Assembly: GCF_031143425.1 (NCBI RefSeq)
Contig: NC_090438.1
Span: 753,141,823 to 753,205,822 of the forward strand
Reading direction: 5' to 3'
From: Pleurodeles waltl
Lineage: Eukaryota > Chordata > Amphibia > Caudata > Salamandridae
Length of the DNA: 64,000 nt
Below, in pieces: positions 10,441 to 22,060 of this stretch. Below the pieces are notes generated by a model. It saw only the letters and a list, made by a program, of their open reading frames with translations, had not been told where the DNA came from and searched no databases. Made by a program: the position numbers and the translations under genes. How positions within the stretch are numbered: position 1 is the stretch's first letter; each line of letters begins with the position of its first letter.

Positions 10441-11698
10441 TTACAAAATGACTCTAAGATTGAGAGGGCAGCCGAAACCCCTCATATTAAGTGGGGTCTA
10501 TGGCCAGACTGCCAGTCAGTTGGCCCCTTGGTCTACTTCGAATTCTTGAGTCAGCTTGTAAGACGCCTCAAACCAGCACCACTGTGCAAGGTGTACTGTA
10601 GGTTCATTAACTTCCATCTAAGTTTTATTATGAAACAGTTCTGCATTAGGGTAAACTTACAACGAGGACAGACTGAATAGAGAGGGGTTGTTTGCCCTAG
10701 AAAATTGTATAACGTGTGCTGATCTGTCAAAAACCAAAGAAAGCGGTAACAAGTTTATTTGTCTGACCCTGGTATTCACTGCAAGCCATAGCAATGCACC
10801 TGGGGCGACAGAGCTCCCCTTACAGTACATTGAAAATAGCAGTGGTAACTATGGGCTTGGAGTGAGAGCTTGTAGATGAAAAAAGGAGGTTTTGAAGAAA
10901 GCCAACGCACAATTATGGGATGAGTTCCTGGCCCCATTAGAAGTTTAGTGGGTAACAAGATGAAACTGACCCTCCACAACCCAACCACCCGCATAACACA
11001 CATTTGTAAGTCCTAACTTAGTTCCAACCTTGTGTATAGAATCGGACCTTGAATACCCATGCAAAACTTCTGATATATTGTAAAGATCACTCAGTTACAC
11101 TCACCAGCAAGATAGATACCCCAGTAGCATGTAGTATAAATCTATTATAATTGCAGAGCACCTGACCCTCTAATATCATTGGTTTCACTTTGGTTCCGTA
11201 TGTTATGGTTAATTTAATTGGACTTGGTTTTGAAGCATAAATTACTTTAGTATATTATTATGATGTATAGTTTGGCCACCCCCAGGCCACTGATGCACCA
11301 TTAACTTGATTTGAAATTATTGCTAATTGTCTATTGTAAAATCAATACACTTTCTCTATAAAAAAGTTTTTTCGTCTTCTTTTCAGCATACTCTGTTATA
11401 TTTGGCTCTTGTCAGTTTGTTTTTACTTTAACTGGTCCCCTTACTGATGTGTCTGACACAGCACTCTGAGACTACTGCCAGTGGTATCCATCACTGCAGA
11501 AAACATCCAAATAAATTGTTTTACACGTGTGCTTTTGAAAACAGCTAGATTTTGTCAGCTACTCCAATAGAGATTTAGTAAATTAGTGTTTGAGGAAGTA
11601 ACTTGGTGCTTGAGTGACATATTGAATCAGTGAGTCAGTTTTCAACTACATGAAGCACTGAAATGCTACGTTTCCTCCAGAATGTGTAAACAAAATAC
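10441..11698. other. Unassigned sequence
   Basis: No ORF with a recognisable domain, no terminal repeats and no tandem repeat were found. Composition is moderately AT-rich. It may be old repeat sequence beyond recognition. Confidence 0.5.
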
Positions 11699-11701
11699 TT
11701 A

Positions 11702-12634
11702 GGGGGTCATTATACGACCTCGGCGGTCTGCGTTAATATGGCAGTAAGTACTGCCAATAGGCTGACGGTACTTACCACCATATTATGACATTGGCGGGTT
11801 AGCTGTACCTACCACTCCGACCCCCAAAGTGGTCACAGCCGCCGGGCTGGAGGTATCCATCTCCAGCTCAGCAGCCGTGATTGTTCCACCTGCGGGATTA
11901 TGACCCCGCTTATCGCCATGGTTTTCGTGGCTTTCCCTAATGCCACGAAAACCATGGCGGTAGGCACTATCAGTGACAGGGTCTCCCCCCTCCCTTTCCA
12001 TTTAGCCTCCCCCACCCCCCCTACCTCTCCAAAGCATCCCCCACCCCCATACAGTCATGCATCATTCACACACACACACCCGCATACACAAACCCATTCC
12101 CACATGCATCCATGCATGCATACATCCGTTCACACACACATCCGCACACACTTTCATACATACACGCAGACACACATTCACATAACACAACATACACGCA
12201 CTCACACCTCCATACATGCACACCCGCATTCAACACACACCTGCATCCACACACACACATTCTTACACCCCCGCACACACACAGCACCCCCCATCCCCCT
12301 CCCCTGTCGGAGACCCGACTTACCTGTGTGCAGGGGATCCTTTGGCTGGGGACGGGACAGGGTGCTGCTGCCACCAGCAGTGCCCGCCAGCAGAACACCG
12401 CCAGGCCATATTATTGGTCATAATACGGCTGGTGGCGGTCTACTGCTGGTGGCAGCAACGCCACCTTACCGCCATCCGCCGGTATGGCAACAGCCGGATT
12501 TCTGCCATTCTTGTGGCGAAAATCCAGCTGTGGTCATAATACGTAGCGTACGACTGATAGCTGCAGCGATGTTCTTTTGGCGGCTGTCATCGCAGCGGTA
12601 GTCGGTTTTTATTGCCAATCTCGAAATGAGGGCC
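11702..12634. mobile_element. Non-autonomous Harbinger-type element with TTA target duplication
   Basis: The left end GGGGGTCATTATACGACC at 11702 and right end CTCGAAATGAGGGCC at 12634 are imperfect inverted repeats. TTA flanks both sides (11699-11701 and 12635-12637), the PIF/Harbinger signature. Subterminal sequence is rich in GGCGG/CCGCC motifs forming inverted repeats, for example a palindrome around CCATGGTTTTCGTGG/CCACGAAAACCATGG at 11918-11957. The 933-bp element has no transposase and carries a CA-type microsatellite in the middle. Confidence 0.75.
12062..12290 (+). repeat. Degenerate (CA)n-rich microsatellite
   Basis: Runs of CACACA with CATA, CATC and CACG interruptions occupy this stretch inside the non-autonomous Harbinger-type element. 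The ORFs seen through it (Thr/His-rich and the Cys/Val-rich reverse) are microsatellite translations. Confidence 0.85.
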
Positions 12635-12639
12635 TTAGT

Positions 12640-15360
12640 GCCATGGTGTACTCAGTCTTCTCTATTTAACCCTTTCACTGTTAGGCCTTTTCCCCCATGC
12701 TAAGCTTTTTTTCTATTTGGTCTAGTTTGCACGTAGGGCTCCATAACATTTTGGACACATAAGCTATCCATGGCAAATATGTGCTCTTTTGAACAAACAC
12801 CCAGGGGATTTTAAATGTGCCTAGGGTTTGTGGATTCCCCTGGGTAGATCAAGAAAATAGGCATTATATAGTAAACGGTTTTTAAAAACAAAATTGGGAA
12901 AAAGTGCACCAGATAAGTGTAAATTTTTCCCTAAAAATGGCATCCATAAACAGTGTACTGTACTAAAGTCACCATCTTCTCAGCTTTCAGGAACATTTAG
13001 AGCTGAATCTTGGGATTTTTCTAAAAGGTAGCATATTTTCCCCATTTTTTGTGCTCTCAAACTGCTTCCAGTTTGTGGTAGAAACCAGTATAAAACCCAT
13101 GGGTGATCCAGAAAAGCTATACATTTCTGAAAGCTAGACACAATTCTGAATTCAGGAACGGGTCCTATGTGTAAATCGCTTAACACTTTCCCAAGGAAAA
13201 TAGCTGTTAAAATAAAATAATATTGAAAATGAGTAGGAATAAAACGGGCATTTGTGTCAACATTTTCATCTGTGACCTTTTGTCAGAATGCCCGATTGAG
13301 AAAAGCAACATACCATTACGTCCGCTAGACCCTACTGGTTGTGGGGATATGTAGGGTTTGTAGGCTGACCCAGAATCCAAAGTACCCAGAGCAAACAACG
13401 GAGCTGCACCATACAATGGTTTTCGATTGAGTACCGAGTATAGACCAATTATTTTTGCAAAATAAGCAGAGTGAAAAATGGGTATCAAGGAAACTTATGT
13501 ATATATGTAATGGGCACAAGAAATAGAGTTTAGGAGCAGTGGTTATTTTTGCATCTCTAATTTTGTGGATACCCATACTAGCCTATGATTTGAAGGGTAT
13601 TTTTCAAAATGTCATCTTTCTTAAATGCTGGCTTAGATTTGAAAGGCACAAATTCATCAAAATCCAATTGGTAATAACAAATGTTTTACTATTCTACGTC
13701 CCTACAACTCTCTTGATAAAGATGGCACCTCACTATTGTGGGTAGACCTAGTGCCCCCAAACAGGAAACGGCCCAAAACACAACATGGATGCAGCACATT
13801 TTCCCACCGAAAACTGACCCTCTTTTTCCGATTTCGGACCCTAGCTCAGATGACAACTGACGTTTTTAAAAACTAGACATCTAAGGGAATCCAGGATGTT
13901 GTCACTTGCATGGATCCCATTAAGTTTTTCTTACACAGAATGCCCAGCAAACCTCCAACTTGGCTGAAATCATGCATTTTCCTTACATTTCTTTGATAGA
14001 AGCTTCTAGAATCTGCACAAATCCACAAAAGAAAATCCACGGTGGGCTGACTCGTGTGGCTCTCACCACCTTTTCTTTCCCCAGAATCCCTTGCAAACCT
14101 CAAACCTTGTCTGAAAAAACACATTTTCCTTACATTCCTGTGATGGAAAATTCTGGAATCTATGGGAAGCCACAGACTTCCTTCCACCCAGCATTCCCCC
14201 AAGTCTCCCGATAAATACGGTACCTCACTTTGTGTGTAGACCTAGTCCCCGCAGCAGGAAATGGTCCAAAACGCAACATGGACGCAGCACATTTTTCCAC
14301 CCAAAACGGACCTTTTTTCTTCCAATGTGGGTAGCTCTAGATTTTGGACCCTAGTTCAGCTGGCAGCTTCCGGAATCTGCACAAAATTCCTGCCACCCAG
14401 CATTGCCCACTCGGTGCCACTGAAAATGCTGCCACTCTTGTGTGGCTGGGCCTAGTGCAGCGACAGGAGCTAATCAAACCAAGGAAAATGGGGCAATTGA
14501 AAGGAGATTCAGTTGACCACATTTGGATCCATTCCTGTTGCTGGTACTTGGCGGAAAGACTGTTGAACCCTTGAGTTTGGTGGGGGCATAACCATGGGCA
14601 GCCCCCACCCCTCTATATTATTTTTTTTTATTCCCTGGCATCTAGTGGGCTGTCTGCCCCAGGGGGTTAATTACCTGAATCTACCCCACGGCAGGGGTTG
14701 ATTAGAAAGACTTAGGTCCCCGTTTATGTGGGGTGGCTTTTTTAAAAAAATCCTTGGTGTCTAGTGGGCTTTCTGCCCCCAGGAGGGCAGATTGGGGGTA
14801 ATAATCTGCCCCTGCCCCCCAGGGGGGACAGAAGTGCTGAGCCTATTTTTTTTTGGGGGGGGGGGGGCATTCCCATGCCCATTCTGGGCAGCCTCCACTT
14901 TTTCCTAAATTAAAAAAAAGAGTTGCTGGTGCCTAGTGGGCAGAAATGGGGGGGGGGGGATTCTCCCTTTCCAATGACACCTCTCCCATTAAAATCAGTG
15001 CTCGGGTGGGCTGAGATATGCCCCTGAGCATTGAAGGAAATGAAAGCAAATGAACCAGTCAGCTCCCTTTACTTTCATTTTTCCTGTAATGATGTTGGCG
15101 TGCACGGCACACCGATCGTCATACCAGGGAGAGTTTATTTTGAACCTTTGTTGCAGGGAAGCTCTTCCTCAGCAACCAAGGCTGAAAATATCAAAAGGAA
15201 ATCTGTGGTGCCCCCACCAGAGGGACTTGCTGTCCATGTGCCGAGGATGAAACCGTTCGATCCTCAGCACATGACCACTGTGGCTGCGGGCGGAACCGTC
15301 AGCATGGAAGGAGTTAAGAAGGTTTTGTTTCCCAAACTCCTCTATTATGTAAAACTGAAG
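12640..15360. repeat. Large interspersed repeat with internal duplication
   Basis: The region starts near TTTAACCCTTTCACTGTTAG and contains two diverged copies of one module. One copy, about 13715-13890, has GCACCTCACT, then GTAGACCTAGTGCCC, then GCAGCACATTTTCCCACC; the other is at about 14210-14370. A second duplicated motif (CATTTTCCTTACATTTCTTTGAT-type) occurs near 13976 and again near 14122. From 14600 to 14960 the sequence is full of poly-G/poly-C tracts and repeated CTAGTGGGCT/CTGCCCC phrases, about 130 bp apart. No protein domain is visible. Its boundaries are uncertain. Confidence 0.5.
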
Positions 15361-16255
15361 TAACTGGACAAAATACAGGAGAGAGTAAAACCCTATGGCA
15401 CTCTGCAAGGGGTCACCCTGCCAGCAGAGCAAACAGGGGAAGAGAGTGATTGGGACCAGTTTGACAGGAAAGAAGCAGACCATAAAAATCACCCACACTT
15501 CCATCCCAGCAGCTTTGAGACTTGATTGACTGTTTCAAATGCTGATGGGACAATAACTTTTCATATCAGATACATCAGCTGAGGTGTTTGAAGCAGAAGT
15601 AATAATACCTTTGTTGAATACTTCAGTGACCTATCTTAACTGCAGGAATGTGTGATGGATTGTTTTGAGCAAGATGCCTGTAGAAGAGAGAAAGCTTTTA
15701 AGGATGGTCACTCCAAAAATATCGACTTGAAAGCAAGCAGTATAGAATTAATCTCATTTCGAATTAAGAGAGACACTGGCCGAAGAGAGGGATGCTAGAA
15801 TTACATTAGTGGGAAAGGAGATATTTTCATTCTTACTCTTGATATCTTCATATAAAGTATCAGTCTGAGACCTTAACCTAGCTATCACAAATTGACTGAA
15901 GTGGGGATTAGACTCTCTGGTGGTAGGGTAATGAAAAGATTAACAGTTTGAAAAGTAAAGGACCAAAGCTGTAATTGATTGATTAGAAAGTTAGGCTTAG
16001 TTGCATGTAGGTGAGATTTGTAATTCTTCAAGGCGTCATTAAAAGTCAGCTCACATCAACTCTTTGCACCATTGTTTAATTTGTTGACTTTAAATGTCTT
16101 GGCTCACGATTCGCCTGAGTATCACCTCTTCTGTTTTTTTTTCTTTCACTCAAGGGGTAGCATACTGGAAAAGTGACCCTATAGGCAAGCTTATGAATAG
16201 TGCTAAAAAGAGCCTGTATATTTAATGAGGGGCAGCAACAATATGTTTGCTCCAC
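15361..16255. other. Unassigned; possibly the decayed 3' part of the minus-strand LINE
   Basis: No clear ORF. The position downstream (minus strand) of the LINE endonuclease at 16256-16760 would suit a decayed RT region, but I could not recognise one. Confidence 0.35.
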
Positions 16256-16760
16256 TTAGAAGTCCAAGAAAAGATTGACCTCCATATCGACCTTAAGCCA
16301 GCTCCTGCTTCTTACTGTAATAGAGGCACGGGTGGTTCCTTTACTTTCAGTTGGAACTGTCAGTGAAAAGTCAATAATAAAATGATCAAACCAAGGCACC
16401 AGTGTAATCCTAAACTCAAAGATGATGGAAGAGCAATTACAGAATATGAAATCAAATGTGTGCACCATTTCGTAAGGTGCCTCTTTTACTAATTGGAGAC
16501 ATGCCAGCCCTATTAGATCTTCAGAGAGGTGGTGATAGTTAGGATTGGCATTATTATCACTATCATAGTACAAATCCTGTAGTATAGTAAGATTGGGCTC
16601 TCTAACTACACACCTCTCCCCAGTTGTCCAACCCTGTCTAATTGTAAGATGTTAAAGCCAGTAGGAATTGCAATATCCTGGTCAAGATTTGATGAGTCAC
16701 ATATGCCAAGCTTCTTAAAGGAACAGAATGTCTAACATGGGCATCATTTAGTAAATAGGA
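16256..16760 (-). pseudogene. L2/CR1-like LINE endonuclease fragment
   Basis: Read on the minus strand: IPTGFNILQLDRVGQLGRGV (near 16680-16620), then after a frame change a segment with HTFDFIFCNCSSI (AP-endonuclease block resembling HTLDPIFSASKHV at about 53890-53935) and WFDHFIIDFSLTVP (the terminal SDH-type block). The order is that of an exonuclease-endonuclease-phosphatase domain. The catalytic GDFN block and the N-terminal TETW block are not clear. It is a decayed copy. Confidence 0.55.
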
Positions 16761-17389
16761 AATCTTACACCTGTGCCTAGGCGTATAACCTGTGTTGGGA
16801 CGGACAGCTTAAAAGGAGGGGCGAAGTGTGTTAGGGGGGACACGGCTAATGGAACAGCAGAAATTTTTCATCAAAATTCTCACCTGTAATAAATGCTCTG
16901 TAGTTGATTTCAGAGAGGATTTTTGTTCCAGATTTAATATAAGCAATTCATCTGTTGGGTAGCAAATATGGACATAATTTGCTGTTGCCTTGCAAAAGCA
17001 GCAAGGACGAGCACAGACAGATTTGTGTTGCTTATGTCAATAGAACACCCATCAGCCATTCTTGAATAATGGTCTGTTGGTCAGCACTTGTCCGTGCCTC
17101 AGACCCCAATGTCTAGTCCGTTGAAGGACTAAAGTGGCTGCCCTGAGTAGTGTCTGTGGGCCAGGAGACCACTCAAGATGATGTTGATGGGGCTCTTGCC
17201 TGCGATAAAAATAGAGTAATGGACAAAAAAAAAACCCCTCTCTCTCCACATACCATGTGGGTGGAATTGGACTGGGCAGCATGACTTCCATCAATGAGAG
17301 CCCAGGAGCACCCCATTCCTTTCATCCTTGAAATCTGGCTACAATAAAAGGAGGTAAGTGCAGTTTTGTTCACTCAGACTTCAGCCCTA
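16761..17389. other. Unassigned sequence
   Basis: No recognisable gene or repeat structure. A short A-run lies at about 17227. Confidence 0.4.
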
Positions 17390-18320
17390 TCTTCGACGTC
17401 AGAGTGGTCAAGTTCATCAAGCAACAAAGCTTTAGGATGGTGGCCACTCCTAGACGTGCTTTAGTCCAACAGTCATGGAATTATCCGGTATCAGACAACT
17501 TTTAATGTGCTTACTTCCACTTTGCGATTCATTTGCTTGATGGTCCAAAATACCAAGTCTTGGAGTTTCTTTTTGGCCTCAGATCCGCACTTCTAGTATT
17601 CACCTAGTGTTTGGACTGAGTGACAGCACTCCTGTTACAGCTGAGAGTGAGTCTCCTTCCTTCCCTGGACAAATGGTTACTAGGTAATATGCTCCACCCT
17701 GCTACATTTTAGTTAGTTGAATCTTACTCTCAGTAAGAAGACGTTGGTCTTGTCCTTTTCAGCAAGATCTTTTTTCTAGGAACCTTCCTATGCACAGACA
17801 CTGTGAAAGCTCATCTTCCAAAAAGAGGAGAAAGATGTCCGGCACTAATGCAAGACAACTGTGCAACAACATATCACATTATACATCAGTAAGCATGGAG
17901 TCAGTGAGATGAGCTCATCCTGATTACTCCTGGAGCTAAACAATCTTTTACTTGGTAAGAACTGAAGCGAAGTGTTTACATACGACAAGGCACATATGCA
18001 GTGGAGTCACAGTTCTGTCTTATGACAGACACCTCACTAGAGCGACGAGGTTCTCAATGAGGTGGCTCTCGAAGCCTCAGGCGGAAGTCCTACTTATCAA
18101 CTTACTGAAACTCGCAGCCATCAAATTTGCTCTGAAAGCCTTTTTGCCATGCATCTCTCAACAAAGGGTATTAATCAGGACGGACGATATGAGTACGCTT
18201 CATTATTTCAGAAAGCAAGGTGGCACTAAGTCTAGAATGGTGTGTAAGAAAGAGCAATGTCTATGGCACTGGTTCTTACAACACAGAATCTCTGGTACTC
18301 TACCTTGTTATGGCTGACAC
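17390..18320 (+). mobile_element. DIRS-type pol fragment (RT end and RNase H), decayed
   Basis: The best block is LINLLKLAAIKFALKAFLPC (about 18090-18150), followed by RVLIRTDDMSTLHYFRKQGG (about 18168-18228), the DIRS RNase H signature with the TDN-type acidic residue. Upstream, broken frames give SVHQATKL/VATPRRAL-like RT pieces from 17400. The copy has many stops. It ends just before a DIRS-like left terminal sequence at about 18331, so two DIRS copies lie head to tail. Confidence 0.6.
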
Positions 18321-18330
18321 CTTAAACAGA

Positions 18331-21300
18331 CACAATTCTGATAGACTTCTAACTGCAGACTCCTCAGCTATTAAATTTCCCTATGTGCCAGGGACCTGTA
18401 ATCTTTTATAGCAATTCCATTGCACGTCAACAGGTGGCGTCGTGCACCTTCACATCAGGTCTGTCCTGCCCAGACATGACGTTGGGGCTACTTTGTGTGT
18501 ACCATCTCCATGCACTGCTGTCAGTTCCTTTCTTTCCACACTGCTGACGCAGATCCAGAGCTTCTTGAATCCGGTCACATTGTGATAGACATTTTCCCTC
18601 AAAATTTTATTAGGAGTGCAGACAATCTCACCACCCAAAACTACAGATTTTAAGCAATGTTGTGATGAAATCCAGCAGATGTCAGTAAGGGACACCCATG
18701 TCTGTCTGTCTATGGTGCCAGGGATCCAAACGCGATTCAGCGTTGTATATGTGCTGTTCTAAGATGAACAAAAAGACCACCTGCAACTGCATAGCCAAAC
18801 TCCCTCTTGCAAACTGTCATTTCAAAAAGTGCTCATGATTGAAGTCATGGCAGTCCAGGTCAAAGACAAGAGCATAGATACGGTCCTGCGAATGTTTGGT
18901 ATTGAGACGACGAGGCTCAGGTAAGTTCAAGAAATCACACAAAAAAACTAAAAATCCAAGTATGGGTCTACCTCATTTTGCCACTCCCACCACTAGGAGG
19001 CGCGTGACGGTCCAAGCACCTCTAGATTGCAGAGTTGGTCCAGCCATGCAGAGCTGATTCTGACACTAGACCTGCCTCAGCCTTTCCCGAAACGGACAGC
19101 AAAGCCACACAGCTTCATCAATTTAAGGTACCCATGGAGGAGATTTTTGGTGTTGCACCGGGTCCCTCTGAAGCACTTCGAGGCCCACGGAGCTCAGGGG
19201 GCCTCCAGTCGGTTACCTTTGGTGGATCTGTACTTAATGCAGACTGTGCTCCTCAACCTCACATGGAGTTGGACCCGTTCCCCCAAGGTTTGCGTTGCTG
19301 GCCCGGCGCCAACTACAATTCCACCCTTGATACCATGCCAGAAACTGCCTTCTACGTGATGACCAATGCCACCAGCTTGGGCTTTGATGGTGATACAAGC
19401 GTCCAACACCAGATACAGTATCACTAGGTCTATCAGCATTCTACTCCAGAGAGCCTAGTGGTTCAGGCATCTACAAGCCACCAGAACCCCAGTTCCTTTC
19501 CAACCACTCCACCAAACAAGGAATTCAAATGGATGGAGTAGTTTGCAATGTTCTTCTCCACCAGCCTTGCTCTAAACTCTGTCAATACAACATGCCTCCT
19601 GGGCAGGTATTTTTGTGCATTATGGGGCAGGGTTGTGGACATCTTGCCAACTGTCCCAGAGGGCTTCCTTTCAATCTTACAGAGATTTATTTAGGAAGAA
19701 GAGGTAGCAGTGAAATACTTAATCAGATCTGGTCTCGACATTCCTGATGCCTGGGTAGGGCAGTTGGCACAAGCATGGTGCTTAGGCACCACACCTGGAT
19801 TCGTTCCATGGGCTTCTCACTGATGTGTAGCAGTCTCCATGGACATTCCCTTCAAAGTCTCTCGGGGGCTCAGAGCAATGGCAGACTCAGCCCTTGAAAG
19901 ACTTAAAGTGATGCCACTGCCCGCACTCAGACAAGTTCCCACAGCAGCAGCACCCTGTTCGAGGTTTCGGTAGGGGCTGATGCAGAGACAATATACGCCC
20001 CAACAACAACAGGCCTACCGGTCCCTTCAGAGTTGAGACTACAGATCAAGACGAACGTGACCAGGCCCCCAGAGGCAACAAGCTACCCATACCCCAGCTC
20101 CTCCTCCCCTAACTGGGGCAGGTTGCTTCAATTTATCCTTGGCAGTGCACTGCTGGCCGGTGACGGGGGGTCACATCTCCTTTAATTTCCCTGGCTGGAG
20201 GAGCATCACATCCGACCAGTGGATGCTCCAGATCATCTAAAACAAATGCTCCCTTCTCTTTCCTTATTATTCCCCCTCTAGACCCCAGGCATTCCACCAC
20301 CAGCACAACACCTTCCGGATGACCACTTGTTCAGGCTCTGTGGAGAAGTTCAAGCTCTCTTGGGCAAGGAAGCAATACAGAGGTGCTGAGATCAGAAACT
20401 GGGCCTGGTTGCTACTCCTACTTTTTGGTGGTGAAGGACTGAGGCCTGTGACTAATTCAAAATGCTTACCTTTACCTACATTCTGTCTTCCATGGACACA
20501 GGAGACTAAATGGTAACACTGAGCTTGCAGGACTCATTTTTTCACATGTATGTTCTGCAGTCTCACAGATGTTATTTGTGGAGGTTGGGAATACCAGTTT
20601 TCCTATATCTCTACAACTAGCTGCTGAACACAGGTTTGTCTCAAACAGTCGTAAACCACCTCCAGACAACAAACATGTTTATGGAACAATGTTCCATAAA
20701 CATGCCGAAGTCACATCTGACTTCCTCACAACAGCCCCCTCTTCATCACAGCCATGCTTCCACCTGAAATATTCCAGGATCCCTCTATTTCAACCTGTAG
20801 TCTAGGTCTCTATGAGGTTGGCTCTTCGGCATCTTGGCCTCCTGTATCCTGCTTGTGGAACACACTAGGTCACAAATGTGAGCTCCGTAGTGGGATCTGA
20901 AGTCTTAGTGTGCTCAGCACCAAGCCAGTCTGTCAGATTCTATCCAGGTGTAGAAGCAGTCTACAAAAGACCTGCAGTGGTGACCACTGAACCGAAATTC
21001 GACCGATGGCTGACCCCTCTCCCTATCCTACCCATAACTAACAGTCGTGACAGATGCATTGTTAGTGGATTGGAGGTTCTTCTGAGAGAGCTGAAGATCA
21101 GTATACTGTCTCTGGTGGAAGCTTGCCTCCACATCAGCTTGTTATATTTGCAAGCAATTCGCTTGGCATTGAAGGCATTTCTCACGACCATCAAAGGGAA
21201 CAGGTACAGGTGCTCAAAGACAACACGACTGCCATGTGCTACCCCATCAAATAAGGTAGTGTGGGGTCGTGGGCTTTGTGCCAGAAGTCTACGTCTGTAG

Positions 21301-22060
21301 AAGTGGCTCTGGGAAAATCTCTGATCACACAACACCTGACAGGATCTTTGACCACCAGGGAAGATGAACTCAGCTGCTGTTGTCTAGCGCATCACAAATG
21401 GTAGTTACACTGTAAGGTGGCACAGAGTGCCTTCCACCAATGCAGATAACTGGCTTGAGCTATTTGCTGTCGCAAAGAACATGCAGTATCAAAGCTTTTG
21501 TACGTTGGAGTTCTGAACGCAGTCCTCTGCAGGAGAGGTCTTCTTTCTATACAGGGTTGGGATTCCTGTATGCCTTTCTGTGCTTCTCTCCTGCCAAGAC
21601 TACTGAAAAACATCAGGAGAGACCAGAGCCAAGTCATCTTAGTGGTTCAGGACTGGGTGAGAATAGTGTGGCATCCATGAGCATTTGTCCATGGATTTGG
21701 CTGCCCCTTCAGGAGAACCTTTGGTCGGAGCCTCTATTCATGAAGTTTGAGCGTCAGAAGTTGATGCAGTTCGATTTTCCTCTTGATGTGGTTGGGGTCA
21801 CCTTTGCAGCTAGTTGTCATTCAACCAAATTGATTTATGCAGGACACTGCGAGAATGCTGGGAGAAAGTTGTTGTCTGGTGCTCTTCCCAAGACATACAA
21901 CCCCTGAAAGCGAAGTTATGGTATGTTCTCCTGTTCTATTTGTCATTGGCAAATCAGTCTTACTGTGGCAAAAGTTTCAAGTTAATTTTTGGCCTTCATG
22001 TATTAACCTCACCAGCCGTGCCTCTTAAAGTGCACTTCTTTTAGGAGCTGGTCGATATGT
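18331..22060 (+). mobile_element. DIRS-type element, left terminal repeat to recombinase region, decayed
   Basis: The left end, about 18331-18395, has CTGATAGACTTCTAACTGCA..., matching the left end of the DIRS copy at 30940-31005. Gag-like ORF1 blocks follow: a degenerate Cys-rich MSVRDTHVCLS (about 18675-18710) and the block near LNSVNTTCLLGRYF (about 19570-19610). RT starts near 20100 (GQVASIYPWQ; SDQWMLQII near 20213-20240) and reaches LRPVTNSKCLPL (about 20440-20475). The segment carrying the YLDD motif is missing near 20640. RT resumes at about 20650-20880, then RNase H (YLQAIRLALKAFL, about 21146-21184), a post-RNase H block (NIRRDQSQVILV, about 21611-21645) and a possible recombinase N-terminus (VLLFYLSLANQSY, about 21920-21960). 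Many stops are present. Confidence 0.65.

Noticed and set aside
19035..19427. 130-codon ORF as a host gene
   Set aside because: It sits between DIRS terminal and Gag blocks and is more simply part of the decayed DIRS ORF1.
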